Positions 34,404 to 43,935 of a stretch of 64,000 nucleotides of DNA are shown piece by piece (position 1 is the stretch's first letter; each line of letters opens with the position of its first letter). The stretch lies in NCBI GenBank assembly GCA_031549085.1, contig JAVBQL010000010.1, forward strand, positions 47,491 through 111,490, written 5' to 3'. The DNA is from JAVBQL01 sp031549085. Its GTDB lineage: Bacteria; Spirochaetota; GWE2-31-10; MWDO01. The translations under genes and the position numbers were made by a program. The notes below the pieces were generated by a model that searched no databases, was not told the DNA's origin, and worked only from the letters and a program-made list of their open reading frames with translations.

Positions 34404-35504
34404 ATGAAAAAACAGATCTACCTTATTGCTTTTGTTATCCTTATTTTTTGCCCGATTCTGCTCTCTGCAAATGATACAGCAAAAAAGAGGCTTGCAATAC
34501 TCCCCTTCTCATCAAAGGGAAATATAGATAGTGCTATTTTGGATGTTATGTTTGAGAACTTTACGATCACTATGGTTAATGCTGGTGTCTATAGTGTCGT
34601 TGAGGTGGTGCAGCTTGATAAGGCTCTAAATGAGCTAAAGTTTCAGAAGGGGGATATGTTTGATGACTCATCAGCTGTGAAGTTGGGAAAGATGACTGGT
34701 GCGCAGATTGTTATTTTGCCCACTATTAATTATACAGCAAACAGCTACTATGTTAATGTGAAGGGAGTTGATGTAACCACTGGGGTTGCAACCTTTGAGA
34801 AGCTGGGGCAGACAAAAAATAAAAATGAATTGGGAAAGATAGCTGATAGACTTGCAGATGCGATATCATTTGGTGATGAAAAAAATGCTGTTTCTAAATC
34901 CAACTCTAAAAGTGAAGAGAACACTGTCGAGTCAAAGACAAGGCAAGAAACTAAAAAAATCAGCAAAGCTGACCAAAAATTTATTGATAAGTATTATGAT
35001 TGTCAGTGGGGGATCGATATCGATGATTATGAAGCAAACCATAAAAAGTATTGGACATTTAATGGAGTGGGTATCGGTTTGGCTGTTGGTGGAGGGACAC
35101 TATTTTTAGCAGGAATGATAACTCTATTGGCTACATTTGGATATTATGAAAGTTTAGAATATCCAAATATAAATAATTATAGAATTAATAGTGATTATAG
35201 TAGTTATGATTATGACAAGTATCAAGCTGCACTTGATACTTATGATAATGCTAAAGAGGCCTTCTATTATGTCGGTATTCCATTAGGGATTGTATTTATG
35301 CAGTTAGGTGCTATTATGTCCATATTATCCTCTATCCCATTCTGGTATGCGGGCAGGGTTGCCAACATCTATCAAAAGGCGAGTGGTGAGAAGCTCACTT
35401 TTTGGCAGAGAGCAAAATTTGATACGAGGATTGTTGAAGCAAGAAATTCGTTAACCCTTGAGATTGATAGAAAAATCAGTTTTGATCTAACTATTAGTTT
35501 GTAG
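34404..35504 (+). CDS. Exported CsgG/LpoB-like protein with two C-terminal membrane helices
   Basis: A signal peptide (I-A-F-V-I-L-I-F-C-P-I-L-L-S-A) leads into K-R-L-A-I-L-P-F-S-S-K-G near 28. About 110 residues follow in the pattern of CsgG/LpoB-type domains (V-Y-S-V-V-E-V-V-Q-L-D-K-A-L, then T-G-A-Q-I-V-I-L-P-T-I-N-Y). A charged linker near 155-200 leads to two hydrophobic segments, about 212-242 and 290-318. CsgG-like modules build oligomeric outer-membrane or periplasmic assemblies. The 366-residue layout with trailing helices is frequent in spirochaetes but uncharacterised. AGAGGAA lies before ATG 34404. Confidence 0.65.
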   Translation: MKKQIYLIAFVILIFCPILLSANDTAKKRLAILPFSSKGNIDSAILDVMFENFTITMVNAGVYSVVEVVQLDKALNELKFQKGDMFDDSSAVKLGKMTGAQIVILPTINYTANSYYVNVKGVDVTTGVATFEKLGQTKNKNELGKIADRLADAISFGDEKNAVSKSNSKSEENTVESKTRQETKKISKADQKFIDKYYDCQWGIDIDDYEANHKKYWTFNGVGIGLAVGGGTLFLAGMITLLATFGYYESLEYPNINNYRINSDYSSYDYDKYQAALDTYDNAKEAFYYVGIPLGIVFMQLGAIMSILSSIPFWYAGRVANIYQKASGEKLTFWQRAKFDTRIVEARNSLTLEIDRKISFDLTISL

Positions 35505-35517
35505 TTTTTTTATCTAA

Positions 35518-35590
35518 ACCCCCTCCCCCTTTTTCAAAAATGTTTTTTGAGTAGCCACCCCCTTTTTGATAAATATTTAATGGGGGGATG
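35518..35590 (-). repeat. Degenerate or doubled B-type repeat
   Basis: On the minus strand a C-run and G-runs are spread over 70 bp and end GGGGGAGGGGGTTTAGAT, the same end as the other B copies (GGGGG-n-GGGGG-(A/T)TTAGA). It appears to be two B units partly fused. Confidence 0.55.
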
Positions 35591-35610
35591 GGAGCGCGTT
35601 TTTTTATCTA

Positions 35611-35640
35611 ATCCCCCTACCCCCTTTTCAAAAAGGGGGT
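35611..35640 (-). repeat. B-type hairpin, copy B4 (partner of A5)
   Basis: On the minus strand CCCCCTTTTTGAAAAGGGGG forms the hairpin, followed by TAGGGGGAT and TAGAT. It lies 53 bp from A5 on the fixed side. Confidence 0.75.
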
Positions 35641-35693
35641 GTTAAGAGGGACCATACTTCGTAATGAAGAGTATACTTCAATGATAGAGATAA

Positions 35694-35784
35694 GATCTAA
35701 ACAAAACATCAAAAAGTCGTTTTTTGTTCGATTTTGTTGCACAAAATATACAAAAAACTTTGTTTTTGGCATCTTGTTCAGATC
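35694..35784 (-). repeat. A-type long hairpin repeat, copy A5
   Basis: On the minus strand the outer arms (20 bp, GATCTGAACAAGATGCCAAA against its partner) contain fifteen Watson-Crick pairs, four G-T wobbles and one mismatch. The core is AAACAAAGTTTTTTGT ... ACAAAAAACGACTTT, with the same CGA insertion as the other copies. The CTCTTCATTA motif seen after A1 and A2 also follows here. Confidence 0.75.
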
Positions 35785-35897
35785 GTTGATTATAAAACAC
35801 CTTTGAGATACACTATAAGCAATTTAACCCCAAATATAGAACTTTTTGAGGAGTATGATGGGGTATACAAGTCGATTTTGCTATATACCATATCTTT

Positions 35898-37889
35898 CTA
35901 TCTATCTTTCTCCTCTAAAATATGCTTATATATATAGTAGCTTCTCATAACTTTTCTAATGTAGTGTCTCGTCTCCTCTATCGGAATAATTTCATATTTT
36001 ACATTACTATTATATTTAGTATGAGCTCCTCTCCAGCGTTTAGCCCTTGTCATTCCCCCATTATATGAGGCCAAAACATACTCAACCTCACTAAAATTAT
36101 CAAAAAGATATTTTAGATAGTATGTCCCCATCCTAATATTATCCTCTGGATTCCCTAGGTCATAGCTATCAAGTTTAATCTTCTTTGCTATAAATTCAGC
36201 AGTTGGATCTATTATCTGCATAAGCCCCTTCGCATTGGCATGCGACATAATCTCCTTAGAAAACCTGCTCTCCTCTCTAATAACTGCAAGAATAAGAGCC
36301 TCCTCTATCCCAAACTCCAAAGATGCCCTTTTAACAATATCGTAGTAATATAGTGGAAATAGCTTTAGCAGTGTAATTTTATCTATTCCAACTATCTCAT
36401 CGCCATACATTGCCGCTGCATATTCGCCAGTAAACTTTATTGAGTTGAAATAGTTCTCTTCTCTATAGTAGTGACTTGATAGAGTCTCATAGAGAAAAGC
36501 TCTCTCCTCTTGTGAGAACTTCTTTGTATCAATTGATCTAATATCATCAATCATATAGAAATCAAAATAGTATAAAATCTTCTTAACATTGTCACTACTA
36601 AGATCAATATCAAGAACCGCTCTATCCCCAAACTCTTCAATAGAACCATTTGTAAGACGCAAAGTTGGATATGAGAGTGGGTAATCTCTCTTTAATAACT
36701 CAAGCCAGCTCTTCTGGTTATCCCTATCAATTAGATATACCAAATAGTAGTAGACCGCCCTATATGGTGATGAGAGTTCATCAGCATTGACTCTCTTAAT
36801 AAATGGAATATATAGAGAGCCCTTTCCACCCTCAAGCATATTTCTAAGCATAAGAAGCAGAAGATCCCTAGAGTAGAACCTTGATGGATAATCATTAACA
36901 AAGGAGACAACATCACTAATATATTGCTCTGTAATGATGATATTAGAGTAGAGAATCTTTGCCCGAATCTCATAATTCAATATTGATAGTCCAGGTAAAT
37001 TTTTTAGAGCTCTCTTCAAAACATCAATGCCATCAGCTTTTGATTTAAATTCAATTAGGCTCATACCATAACAGTATAAAAATGCTGTGTCCTCTCTCTC
37101 CTCTGAAAGTTTAGAGAGAGCAGAGTAGAAATCAGAGTAAACTTTTAAGCGTAAACACATATCTCTTATAAAAAATAGTTCATCATCATTAGCAGGTAGA
37201 ATAGCACTGTCAAGAGTTGCTACAAAATCACTTTCATTATCATTTATGAAAAAATAGAGAAGTTTTATAATATCACTATTTGTTCTTGATACTATATTTT
37301 CTAAATCCGACCTATATTTAAGATAATAATTCTTATCAAGCTTTGAATTAATAAAAAAAGTTACAATTCTCTTAATACCATCATCTGCTATATTTTTACT
37401 ATGTTTTATAATCTCATTTAAAACAGGAAAAAAGCTTTGTTCATTATAGATAGAATTTACTTCAGATATATCTTTTCCAAGTGAGAAATCAATCAAAAAA
37501 TCTCTATATTTTTCATTAAGCTTATTACTATTTTGTTTTACAACCTCTTTTAAATATGAGAAACCATCTTCCAAAATTATACTATTGATATAGAAATCAA
37601 GTGCTTCACTATTAAAAATATTATCCTTATCTACTGCAGCCTCAATAAAATATTTAAAATTATCATCAAAGCCATATAATTCATAATATTTCTTTGCAAC
37701 AATATAGTAGTAGTCTGGGTTATCAAATACTATTCTTATCTTTCCCTTTGTTTTAAACTCTCTTAAAGAGTCATTTAACTCATCATTATCCATATTTTTA
37801 ATGAAGTTTATAACATCTTTATTGCTGATATTACATGCAAACAATAAAAAGAGAGTGATCACTAACAACATCTTTTTTACTATTTTCAA
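35898..37889 (-). CDS. Soluble lytic transglycosylase-like lipoprotein (SLT domain)
   Basis: The start is TTG 37889 with GAGG five bases upstream, giving M-K-I-V-K-K-M-L-L-V-I-T-L-F-L-L-F-A-C, a lipoprotein signal with Cys near 19. The middle 450 residues are helical repeats like the ring domain of Slt70. The C-terminal domain has the catalytic Glu in A-V-I-R-E-E-S-R-F-S near 543, then A-K-G-L-M-Q-I-I-D-P-T-A near 562, N-I-R-M-G-T-Y-Y-L near 590, and A-S-Y-N-G-G near 614. It cleaves peptidoglycan glycan strands to 1,6-anhydro ends. It is convergent with the CsgG-like gene. Confidence 0.9.
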   Translation of the reverse strand: MKIVKKMLLVITLFLLFACNISNKDVINFIKNMDNDELNDSLREFKTKGKIRIVFDNPDYYYIVAKKYYELYGFDDNFKYFIEAAVDKDNIFNSEALDFYINSIILEDGFSYLKEVVKQNSNKLNEKYRDFLIDFSLGKDISEVNSIYNEQSFFPVLNEIIKHSKNIADDGIKRIVTFFINSKLDKNYYLKYRSDLENIVSRTNSDIIKLLYFFINDNESDFVATLDSAILPANDDELFFIRDMCLRLKVYSDFYSALSKLSEEREDTAFLYCYGMSLIEFKSKADGIDVLKRALKNLPGLSILNYEIRAKILYSNIIITEQYISDVVSFVNDYPSRFYSRDLLLLMLRNMLEGGKGSLYIPFIKRVNADELSSPYRAVYYYLVYLIDRDNQKSWLELLKRDYPLSYPTLRLTNGSIEEFGDRAVLDIDLSSDNVKKILYYFDFYMIDDIRSIDTKKFSQEERAFLYETLSSHYYREENYFNSIKFTGEYAAAMYGDEIVGIDKITLLKLFPLYYYDIVKRASLEFGIEEALILAVIREESRFSKEIMSHANAKGLMQIIDPTAEFIAKKIKLDSYDLGNPEDNIRMGTYYLKYLFDNFSEVEYVLASYNGGMTRAKRWRGAHTKYNSNVKYEIIPIEETRHYIRKVMRSYYIYKHILEEKDR

Positions 37890-38102
37890 ATTAACCTCTA
37901 ACAAAGTTATATTTAATTTCTTTTCCTTTTTTATAACCTTTTTCTATAAAAGATCAATAGTTTTAAACTCAAAAATTGATTAAAAGTATAGAAATAGAAT
38001 ATTTCATTTAAGTATTAGGATTCAAAAAAATATTTTACTTTTGTCTATTTCTATGATATAATCATTTTTACTATTTTATCTCAATAATGAGGTCCTTTTT
38101 TA

Positions 38103-39422
38103 ATGAAAATTTTATTTGTATTTCCAAATATTGTAGGCTATTTAGAGAATAACTATATATTAGCAGAAGATGAGCCCGGTTACTATAATGGTAACTTTAG
38201 ATTGCAGAGTATCAGTATCCCAAGTGTGCTTGCAATTACCCCAAAAGACATTGAATATGACTTTGTTGATCACCAAATAGAAAAAATCCCATATGACACT
38301 GATGCCGATGTGGTAGCCATCTCTATCTATACACCAAACGCAGCTGATGGTTATGATATCGCTGATAAATTCAGAAAAATTGGAAAGCCCGTTGTAATTG
38401 GTGGAAAACATGCAACAATTTTGCCAGAAGATGCAAAACTGCACGCTGATGTTGTGTTTGTTGGAGAGGCTGAATCTGGAATATGGATCGATTTTATAAA
38501 TGACTATAAAGCAGGTGGAATAAAGAACTGCAAAGAGTTCTATAGAGAGCCAAAAGATCACTACTGTAATGTTGCTGATCTCCTGCCACCTAGAAGAGAT
38601 ATATGGAAAAAATATAAAGATAAATATTCTTGGCTTATGCCACCTCTTCAGATATCAAAGGGGTGTCCTGTTGGCTGTACGATGTGTACTGTACCAGCAA
38701 TGGAAAAAACAAGACTTCGAATAAAGCCGATTGCAACTATCGAAAAAGAGCTTCAAACTATTCAAGAGGACTATGTATATATCGTTGATGATACTATCTT
38801 AATGTCAAAATTTACTGATGAATATTTAACAAATCTTGCAGCCCTCTTCAAAGACTACAATAAGAAAATGATGCTCTCAATCACTCCATCATTCCTGCTG
38901 AATAGACCAAAGGTGCTTGAGATCTTAGCACCTGTCTCTGATGAATTCTATTACATATTCAACTGTTTTTCTGGAAAGCAGAATGAACAGAAGATAATAG
39001 AGGAGGAGAATAGGATATTCTCTGACTTTAGCCTATCAGAGAGATTGAAAGATTTTGGAGTTAACCTTTTTGGCTCGATGTTTGTTGGTTATGATTGGCA
39101 TGATAAATCTATATTCGATAGAATATTGGACTTCACAATAAAATCGGAGTTTGGTTCATGTGAGTTTACGATTGCAACACCATATCCTGGAACCCCTATG
39201 TGGAAGCAGATGAATGAGGAGGGGAGAATCCTAACTAGGGATTGGGCAAAGTATAACTCTGGAAACGTGGTCTTTAAACCCAAACAGATGACAGCTGAAG
39301 AGCTTTATGATGGATTTATCTATCTATGGAAAGAGTTTTGGAAGCACAATAAGAGTAACCACTTGATAGAGAAGTTTGGCAAATTCCAAGATTATAATGA
39401 CAATGAGCAGCTAAAGAAGTAA
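38103..39422 (+). CDS. B12-binding-type radical SAM protein
   Basis: The 439 residues have an N-terminal cobalamin-binding Rossmann domain (about 1-135, V-A-I-S-I-Y-T-P-N-A-A-D-G-Y near 76, I-G-G-K-H-A-T near 100, F-V-G-E-A-E-S near 120). The radical SAM cluster motif C-P-V-G-C-T-M-C lies near 188, and a TIM-barrel follows. This is the class of cobalamin-dependent radical SAM enzymes (class B-like), which often methylate unactivated carbons; the substrate is unknown. A WecG-like glycosyltransferase follows after 23 bp, so modification of a surface glycan or lipid is possible. Confidence 0.88.
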   Translation: MKILFVFPNIVGYLENNYILAEDEPGYYNGNFRLQSISIPSVLAITPKDIEYDFVDHQIEKIPYDTDADVVAISIYTPNAADGYDIADKFRKIGKPVVIGGKHATILPEDAKLHADVVFVGEAESGIWIDFINDYKAGGIKNCKEFYREPKDHYCNVADLLPPRRDIWKKYKDKYSWLMPPLQISKGCPVGCTMCTVPAMEKTRLRIKPIATIEKELQTIQEDYVYIVDDTILMSKFTDEYLTNLAALFKDYNKKMMLSITPSFLLNRPKVLEILAPVSDEFYYIFNCFSGKQNEQKIIEEENRIFSDFSLSERLKDFGVNLFGSMFVGYDWHDKSIFDRILDFTIKSEFGSCEFTIATPYPGTPMWKQMNEEGRILTRDWAKYNSGNVVFKPKQMTAEELYDGFIYLWKEFWKHNKSNHLIEKFGKFQDYNDNEQLKK

Positions 39423-39445
39423 AAGCAAAAGTTCACGATTAAATT

Positions 39446-40231
39446 ATGCAAAATCAGTTTAAGGTTAATGTTGGTAATATTCTATTTGATAACCTCGCTA
39501 TGATTGAGGTTATCAAAAAAACTGATGACTACCTAAAAAACTTTGATAGGAGCATAGATAGGTCAAGATTTATTATAGTTGCAAATCAAGACTCCATTAC
39601 AAAGATAGGAAAAGAGCTTAATTCTGAAGCAATAAACAGTTCATTTATAACAATCCCTGACGGAGCCTCTGTTGTGGTAGCCAGTAAAATATTGGGAACT
39701 CCTCTAAAAGAGCGTGTTGCAGGACCAGACTTTATGCTTAAAATGGTAGAACTCTCAAATAAAAATGGATATAAGCAATTCTTTTTAGGGTCAACGAGTG
39801 AAACTATCAATGCTATGAGTGAAAAATTTTTAAAGCAATATCCCAATTTAAATATAGCAGGCAGCTACTCTCCCTCATTTGTTAAAGAGTTTGATGATAG
39901 TGAAAACAATAAGATGATAGAGATGATAAATAGCTCTGGCTGTGATCTTCTTTGGGTCTCCTTTGGCTGTCCAAAGCAAGAGAATTGGATTGTTAAAAAT
40001 ATAGATAAACTTAAGATTCCATTAGCTATTGGAGTTGGTGCTGCTTTCGATTTTCACTCTGGTAAAGTAAAGCGGGCTCCACTTTTCATGCAAAAGATAG
40101 GTATGGAGTGGCTCTATCGCCTCTTTCAAGAGCCAAAGAGATTGTGGAGACGTTATTTTGTTGGTGGGCTCTCTTTTTTAATGATTATTTTAAAACAGAA
40201 ATTTGGTAGAAATAGATCTAAAAAAAAGTAG
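39446..40231 (+). CDS. WecG/TagA/CpsF-family glycosyltransferase
   Basis: The 261-residue protein has the family core: P-D-G-A-S-V-V-V-A-S-K near 71, R-V-A-G-P-D-F-M near 89, F-F-L-G-S-T near 110, W-V-S-F-G-C-P-K-Q-E near 170, and G-V-G-A-A-F-D-F-H-S-G near 195, with R-R-Y near the end. Family members move an N-acetylmannosamine-type sugar onto a polyprenyl-linked acceptor in wall or capsule polymer synthesis. It lies between the radical SAM gene and mnmG, overlapping the longest mnmG frame. Confidence 0.9.
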   Translation: MQNQFKVNVGNILFDNLAMIEVIKKTDDYLKNFDRSIDRSRFIIVANQDSITKIGKELNSEAINSSFITIPDGASVVVASKILGTPLKERVAGPDFMLKMVELSNKNGYKQFFLGSTSETINAMSEKFLKQYPNLNIAGSYSPSFVKEFDDSENNKMIEMINSSGCDLLWVSFGCPKQENWIVKNIDKLKIPLAIGVGAAFDFHSGKVKRAPLFMQKIGMEWLYRLFQEPKRLWRRYFVGGLSFLMIILKQKFGRNRSKKK

Positions 40232-40241
40232 GAAAAATAGA

Positions 40242-42104
40242 TTGTTATATAGAGATTATGAACTTATTGTTATTGGTGGGGGACATGCGGGCTGTGAAGC
40301 TGCTCACATTGCTGCAAAACGCGGTTTTAATACACTGCTAATAACACAAAATATGGATAACATTGCTAAATTAAGCTGTAACCCTGCAATTGGTGGTATC
40401 GCCAAAGGACACCTTGTCTCTGAAATAGATGCCCTTGGCGGTTTAATGGGTAAAATCATTGATAAAACTATGATCCAGTTTAGAATGCTGAATACCAAAA
40501 AAGGTCCCGCTGTACATGCAATGAGGGCTCAAGCGGATAAAATAGAGTATCAATATACAATGAAACAAACTCTTGAAAAAACAGCAAACCTATCAATTAT
40601 CCAAGATGTCGTTGTTGATTTAATAACAGAAAATAGTAAAATTGTAGGTGTTGTAACAGAGAGAGGAAACAGAATATCAGCTAAAGCAGTAGTCCTAACA
40701 ACTGGTACATTTATGGAGGGGAAGATACATATTGGAGAGTTCTCTACAGAGGCAGGAAGAATAGGAGAGGTATCAATCAAAGGGCTCTCTGACAATTTAA
40801 GAAAATTAGGTTTTGTTATTGGCAGATTGAAAACAGGAACGCCTGCCCGTGTCTCAAAAAGAAGTATAGATTTTGATAAGATAGAGGCTCAAATAGGTGA
40901 TGCTGATATGGTCTCATTTTCTAACTTTAGCAATGGCAGAGTTGATAGGGTAAACATTCCATGTTACATAACATATACCAATGAAAATACACACAGGATA
41001 ATAAGAGAGAACTTTCATCGCTCTCCACTCTTCTCTGGCAAAATTAAGGGAGTAGGCCCTAGGTACTGCCCATCTATAGAGGATAAGGTAAAAAAGTTTC
41101 CAGAAAAAGATAAACATCAGATATTTATAGAGCCTGAAGGAATACACACAGATGAGTACTATGTAAGCGGTGCATCAAGCTCACTGCCGGAAGATGTGCA
41201 GTATGAATTTCTGAAAACTATCAATGGACTTGAAAATGTTGAGATGATGAAGCCGGGCTATGCTGTTGAGTATGATTTTTTAAATCCAATACAGTTAAAG
41301 CCATCACTTGAAACAAAGTTGATAAGTGGGCTCTTTTTAGCTGGACAGACAAATGGGACATCTGGCTATGAGGAGGCAGGAGCTCAAGGACTCATCGCCG
41401 GGCTTAATGCAACATTATATATGGAGAGTAGAGAGCCGCTTATATTGGGACGTGAGGAGGCATATGCTGGTGTCCTAATTGATGACCTTGTGACAGAGGG
41501 GGCAGAGGAGCCATATCGAATGTTCACCTCCCGCGCAGAGCATAGGCTTAACTTACGGCAAGATAACTCAGACTCTAGATTAACAAAATATGCGATAGAG
41601 TATGGAACACTTGATAAAAGTGATGAGGAGTTCTTCAATAAAAAGATAGAGACTCTTGAAAATCTAAAACAAACATTATCAAAAAATAGGATTGATGATT
41701 ATATAGTTGAGCAGTTAAACATAGAGGGAGTAAGGAAGGGAACAGAGTGGTCAAAAGTTTTGAAGAACCCAAATGTGGACTTTGACTTTGTCTTTGATTT
41801 ATATAAAAATATAGATGATGGCATAAATAAAAATATATTTATGCGGGCTGCGATTGAGATAAAATATGAGGGCTATATAACAAGACAGGAACGGGAGATA
41901 CATAAAGCTAATAAGATGAGGGCTTTCTCAATACCAGCTGATATAAACTATGATCATATCTTTGGACTCTCATTTGAGGGGAGAGAGAAGCTTAAAAAAG
42001 TTCTTCCTATAACAATAGATCAAGCAAGCCGAATAAGCGGTGTAACCCCTGCTGATATCAGTGTTCTAACTATATATTTATACTCAAAAAAAGATCATTT
42101 TTAG
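40242..42104 (+). CDS. mnmG: tRNA uridine-34 5-carboxymethylaminomethyl synthesis protein MnmG
   Basis: An FAD-binding protein of about 620 residues starts best at TTG 40242, eight bases after AGGA (the frame extends to 40203). It opens with V-I-G-G-G-H-A-G-C-E-A-A and contains C-N-P-A-I-G-G-I-A-K-G-H, the T-G-T-F family segment, G-Y-E-E-A-G-A-Q-G-L-I-A-G, and M-F-T-S-R-A-E-H-R-L. Together with MnmE (not in the window) it installs the cmnm5 group at wobble uridine 34. The C-terminal helical tRNA-binding domain ends I-S-V-L-T-I-Y-L. Confidence 0.96.
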   Translation: MLYRDYELIVIGGGHAGCEAAHIAAKRGFNTLLITQNMDNIAKLSCNPAIGGIAKGHLVSEIDALGGLMGKIIDKTMIQFRMLNTKKGPAVHAMRAQADKIEYQYTMKQTLEKTANLSIIQDVVVDLITENSKIVGVVTERGNRISAKAVVLTTGTFMEGKIHIGEFSTEAGRIGEVSIKGLSDNLRKLGFVIGRLKTGTPARVSKRSIDFDKIEAQIGDADMVSFSNFSNGRVDRVNIPCYITYTNENTHRIIRENFHRSPLFSGKIKGVGPRYCPSIEDKVKKFPEKDKHQIFIEPEGIHTDEYYVSGASSSLPEDVQYEFLKTINGLENVEMMKPGYAVEYDFLNPIQLKPSLETKLISGLFLAGQTNGTSGYEEAGAQGLIAGLNATLYMESREPLILGREEAYAGVLIDDLVTEGAEEPYRMFTSRAEHRLNLRQDNSDSRLTKYAIEYGTLDKSDEEFFNKKIETLENLKQTLSKNRIDDYIVEQLNIEGVRKGTEWSKVLKNPNVDFDFVFDLYKNIDDGINKNIFMRAAIEIKYEGYITRQEREIHKANKMRAFSIPADINYDHIFGLSFEGREKLKKVLPITIDQASRISGVTPADISVLTIYLYSKKDHF

Positions 42105-42221
42105 ATCCCACATCCTTTTTAATGTATATTTTATATAAAAAAGTATTATCTTTCTAATTAGAGCTTCTGATAAATATTATATTCAAAAAAAGATTATTAG
42201 TTTCTAACTTACTCTTTTTGA

Positions 42222-42998
42222 TTAAATAAAAAGCTCTGCCTTTTTATCACCACTACATTTACTTAATATGAATTTTTTAGCCATAAAATATTGAAGTTTC
42301 CCAATGCTTCTAGCCCCTTGTGGACAAACTTTGATACAACTCATACAAGATATGCACTTATCTTTAATAGTACTCTTTGGATTCTCATATGGAATTGCAT
42401 TTGCTGGGCAAAGTTCAGAACAGATACCGCAAAATGTACACTTTGAATTAGCCTTTGGTTTCATTGGTATTGGTGAATAGGCTCTATATGGGAAATTACC
42501 TTTAACAGCTATAGGTAAAATATCTTTATCAAGTGTAGCAAGTTTTTTTATAATCTGTTCGCTAAAATTTGATATATCTTTTAAATCAGCCTCATTTGGA
42601 CGACCAGTTCCTATCTCTTTAACAATGGAGTGTTCTGTAACAATTGCTGTCGCCGCAACTGTTACAAAGCCATTTGGCTCTAAAATATTTTTTAGTTCCA
42701 AAAGAGTGTCATCATAATCTCTATTTCCATATGTTGCTACAAGAATGATAGGAGTATTATCTCCAACAATATTTTTCAAGCGATTTACTGCAATCTCTGG
42801 AACTCTGCCTCCAAATGAGGGAACACCAATAATAACAAGCTCATCTTTACTAAATTTCAATGATATGTCCCTCTTTTTATAGGGGGTAATATCATACTCA
42901 CTTTTTTCTGCTGTAAATTTTTCTAAAAAATCGTTAACCACCCTTTTTGTTGAGCCTGTTGGGCTAAAATAGATGGCAGTAATCTTATTAATATTCAT
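42222..42998 (-). CDS. EFR1-type flavodoxin/ferredoxin fusion
   Basis: The 258-residue protein starts with a flavodoxin-like domain (I-Y-F-S-P-T-G-S-T-K-R-V near 9, an FMN phosphate loop; V-P-S-F-G-G-R-V-P near 59). After residue 180 come two [4Fe-4S] motifs, C-T-F-C-G-I-C-S-E-L-C-P near 187 and C-I-S-C-M-S-C-I-K-V-C-P near 214. This is the EFR1 family, which passes electrons between unknown partners and is frequent in strict anaerobes. It is convergent with mnmG. Confidence 0.9.
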   Translation of the reverse strand: MNINKITAIYFSPTGSTKRVVNDFLEKFTAEKSEYDITPYKKRDISLKFSKDELVIIGVPSFGGRVPEIAVNRLKNIVGDNTPIILVATYGNRDYDDTLLELKNILEPNGFVTVAATAIVTEHSIVKEIGTGRPNEADLKDISNFSEQIIKKLATLDKDILPIAVKGNFPYRAYSPIPMKPKANSKCTFCGICSELCPANAIPYENPKSTIKDKCISCMSCIKVCPQGARSIGKLQYFMAKKFILSKCSGDKKAELFI

Positions 42999-43194
42999 TA
43001 CTCTACTCCTATATTATTAAATTCTCTCACTATCATTATCACTGCTTAATATTTAAAATTAAACTACTTATTATAGATCTCAAAGTTTTTTTTCTCTTTT
43101 TATGTGTTATCTCCTTTCTACAAATATTTTTTACCGAAAAAAGAGATTATCTTTCCAATTTTGATAAGAAAAAAAGAACTCAGCTACCAAAAGT

Positions 43195-43935
43195 CTATCT
43201 CCCATTTATTATAGAAGCCAAGTAGCCAGCACCAAAACCATTGTCAATATTAACAACAGAGACTCCAGGGCTGCATGAGTTTAACATCGAGAGAAGCGCT
43301 GTTACTCCATTAAAATTGGCACCATATCCACATGAGGTGGGTACAGCAATAACAGGAGCAGAGACCAATCCTGCAACAACTGAGACAAGCGCCCCCTCCA
43401 TTCCTGCAATTGCGATGATAACATTTGACTCTTTTAGCTCATCATATATAGAGAAGAGTCTATGAATGCCAGCAACACCAACATCATAGTAGCTCTTAAC
43501 GATATTACCCATAAATGAGGCACTAATTTTTGCCTCTTCGGCTATTGGAATATCAGATGTCCCAGCTGTAACAATCGAAATAATTTTACTATTTCTTGGC
43601 TCTCTTATCCCCTTATAGAGCATCTTTGCTAGAGGGTTGTATTCAAGTTTTCCATCTATCTCCATAAGTCTTAAGGCCTTTTTCTTGCCTATCTTGGAGT
43701 AGAGTGCCTGCTCTGATTTTATTAGTTCACTACAGATAGATTCAAGCTGCTCTATTGTCTTACTCTTGCAAAATATAACTTCGGGATAGTCTCTTCTAAT
43801 CTCTCTATGTGTATCAAGTTTGACAAAGTCCAAATCCTTAAAAGGAATATCTTCAATAATCTTCAAAGCATCAAGAGTGGATATTTTATTATTTTTTATA
43901 TCATTAATAACAGAAAGAATTGTGTCTCTATTCAT
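43195..43935 (-). CDS. larB: Nickel-pincer cofactor biosynthesis protein LarB
   Basis: The 246 residues have an N-terminal helical part (L-D-T-H-R-E-I-R-R-D-Y-P-E-V near 40) and a PurE-like C-terminal domain with I-V-T-A-G-T-S-D-I-P-I-A-E-E-A near 125, D-V-G-V-A-G-I-H-R near 155, and G-M-E-G-A-L-V-S-V near 180. LarB carboxylates and hydrolyses nicotinate adenine dinucleotide in making the nickel cofactor of lactate racemase. LarC and LarE are not in the window. The start overlaps the glycosyltransferase stop by 8 bases. Confidence 0.93.
   Translation of the reverse strand: MNRDTILSVINDIKNNKISTLDALKIIEDIPFKDLDFVKLDTHREIRRDYPEVIFCKSKTIEQLESICSELIKSEQALYSKIGKKKALRLMEIDGKLEYNPLAKMLYKGIREPRNSKIISIVTAGTSDIPIAEEAKISASFMGNIVKSYYDVGVAGIHRLFSIYDELKESNVIIAIAGMEGALVSVVAGLVSAPVIAVPTSCGYGANFNGVTALLSMLNSCSPGVSVVNIDNGFGAGYLASIINGR

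Larger units (their letters stand above)
35505..35897. other. Repeat-filled intergenic region between convergent genes
   Basis: This holds two or three B-type hairpins (35518-35640), A5 (35694-35784) and a degenerate A half near 35858-35890 reading GCAAAATCGACTT on the minus strand. No gene is seen. Confidence 0.7.
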
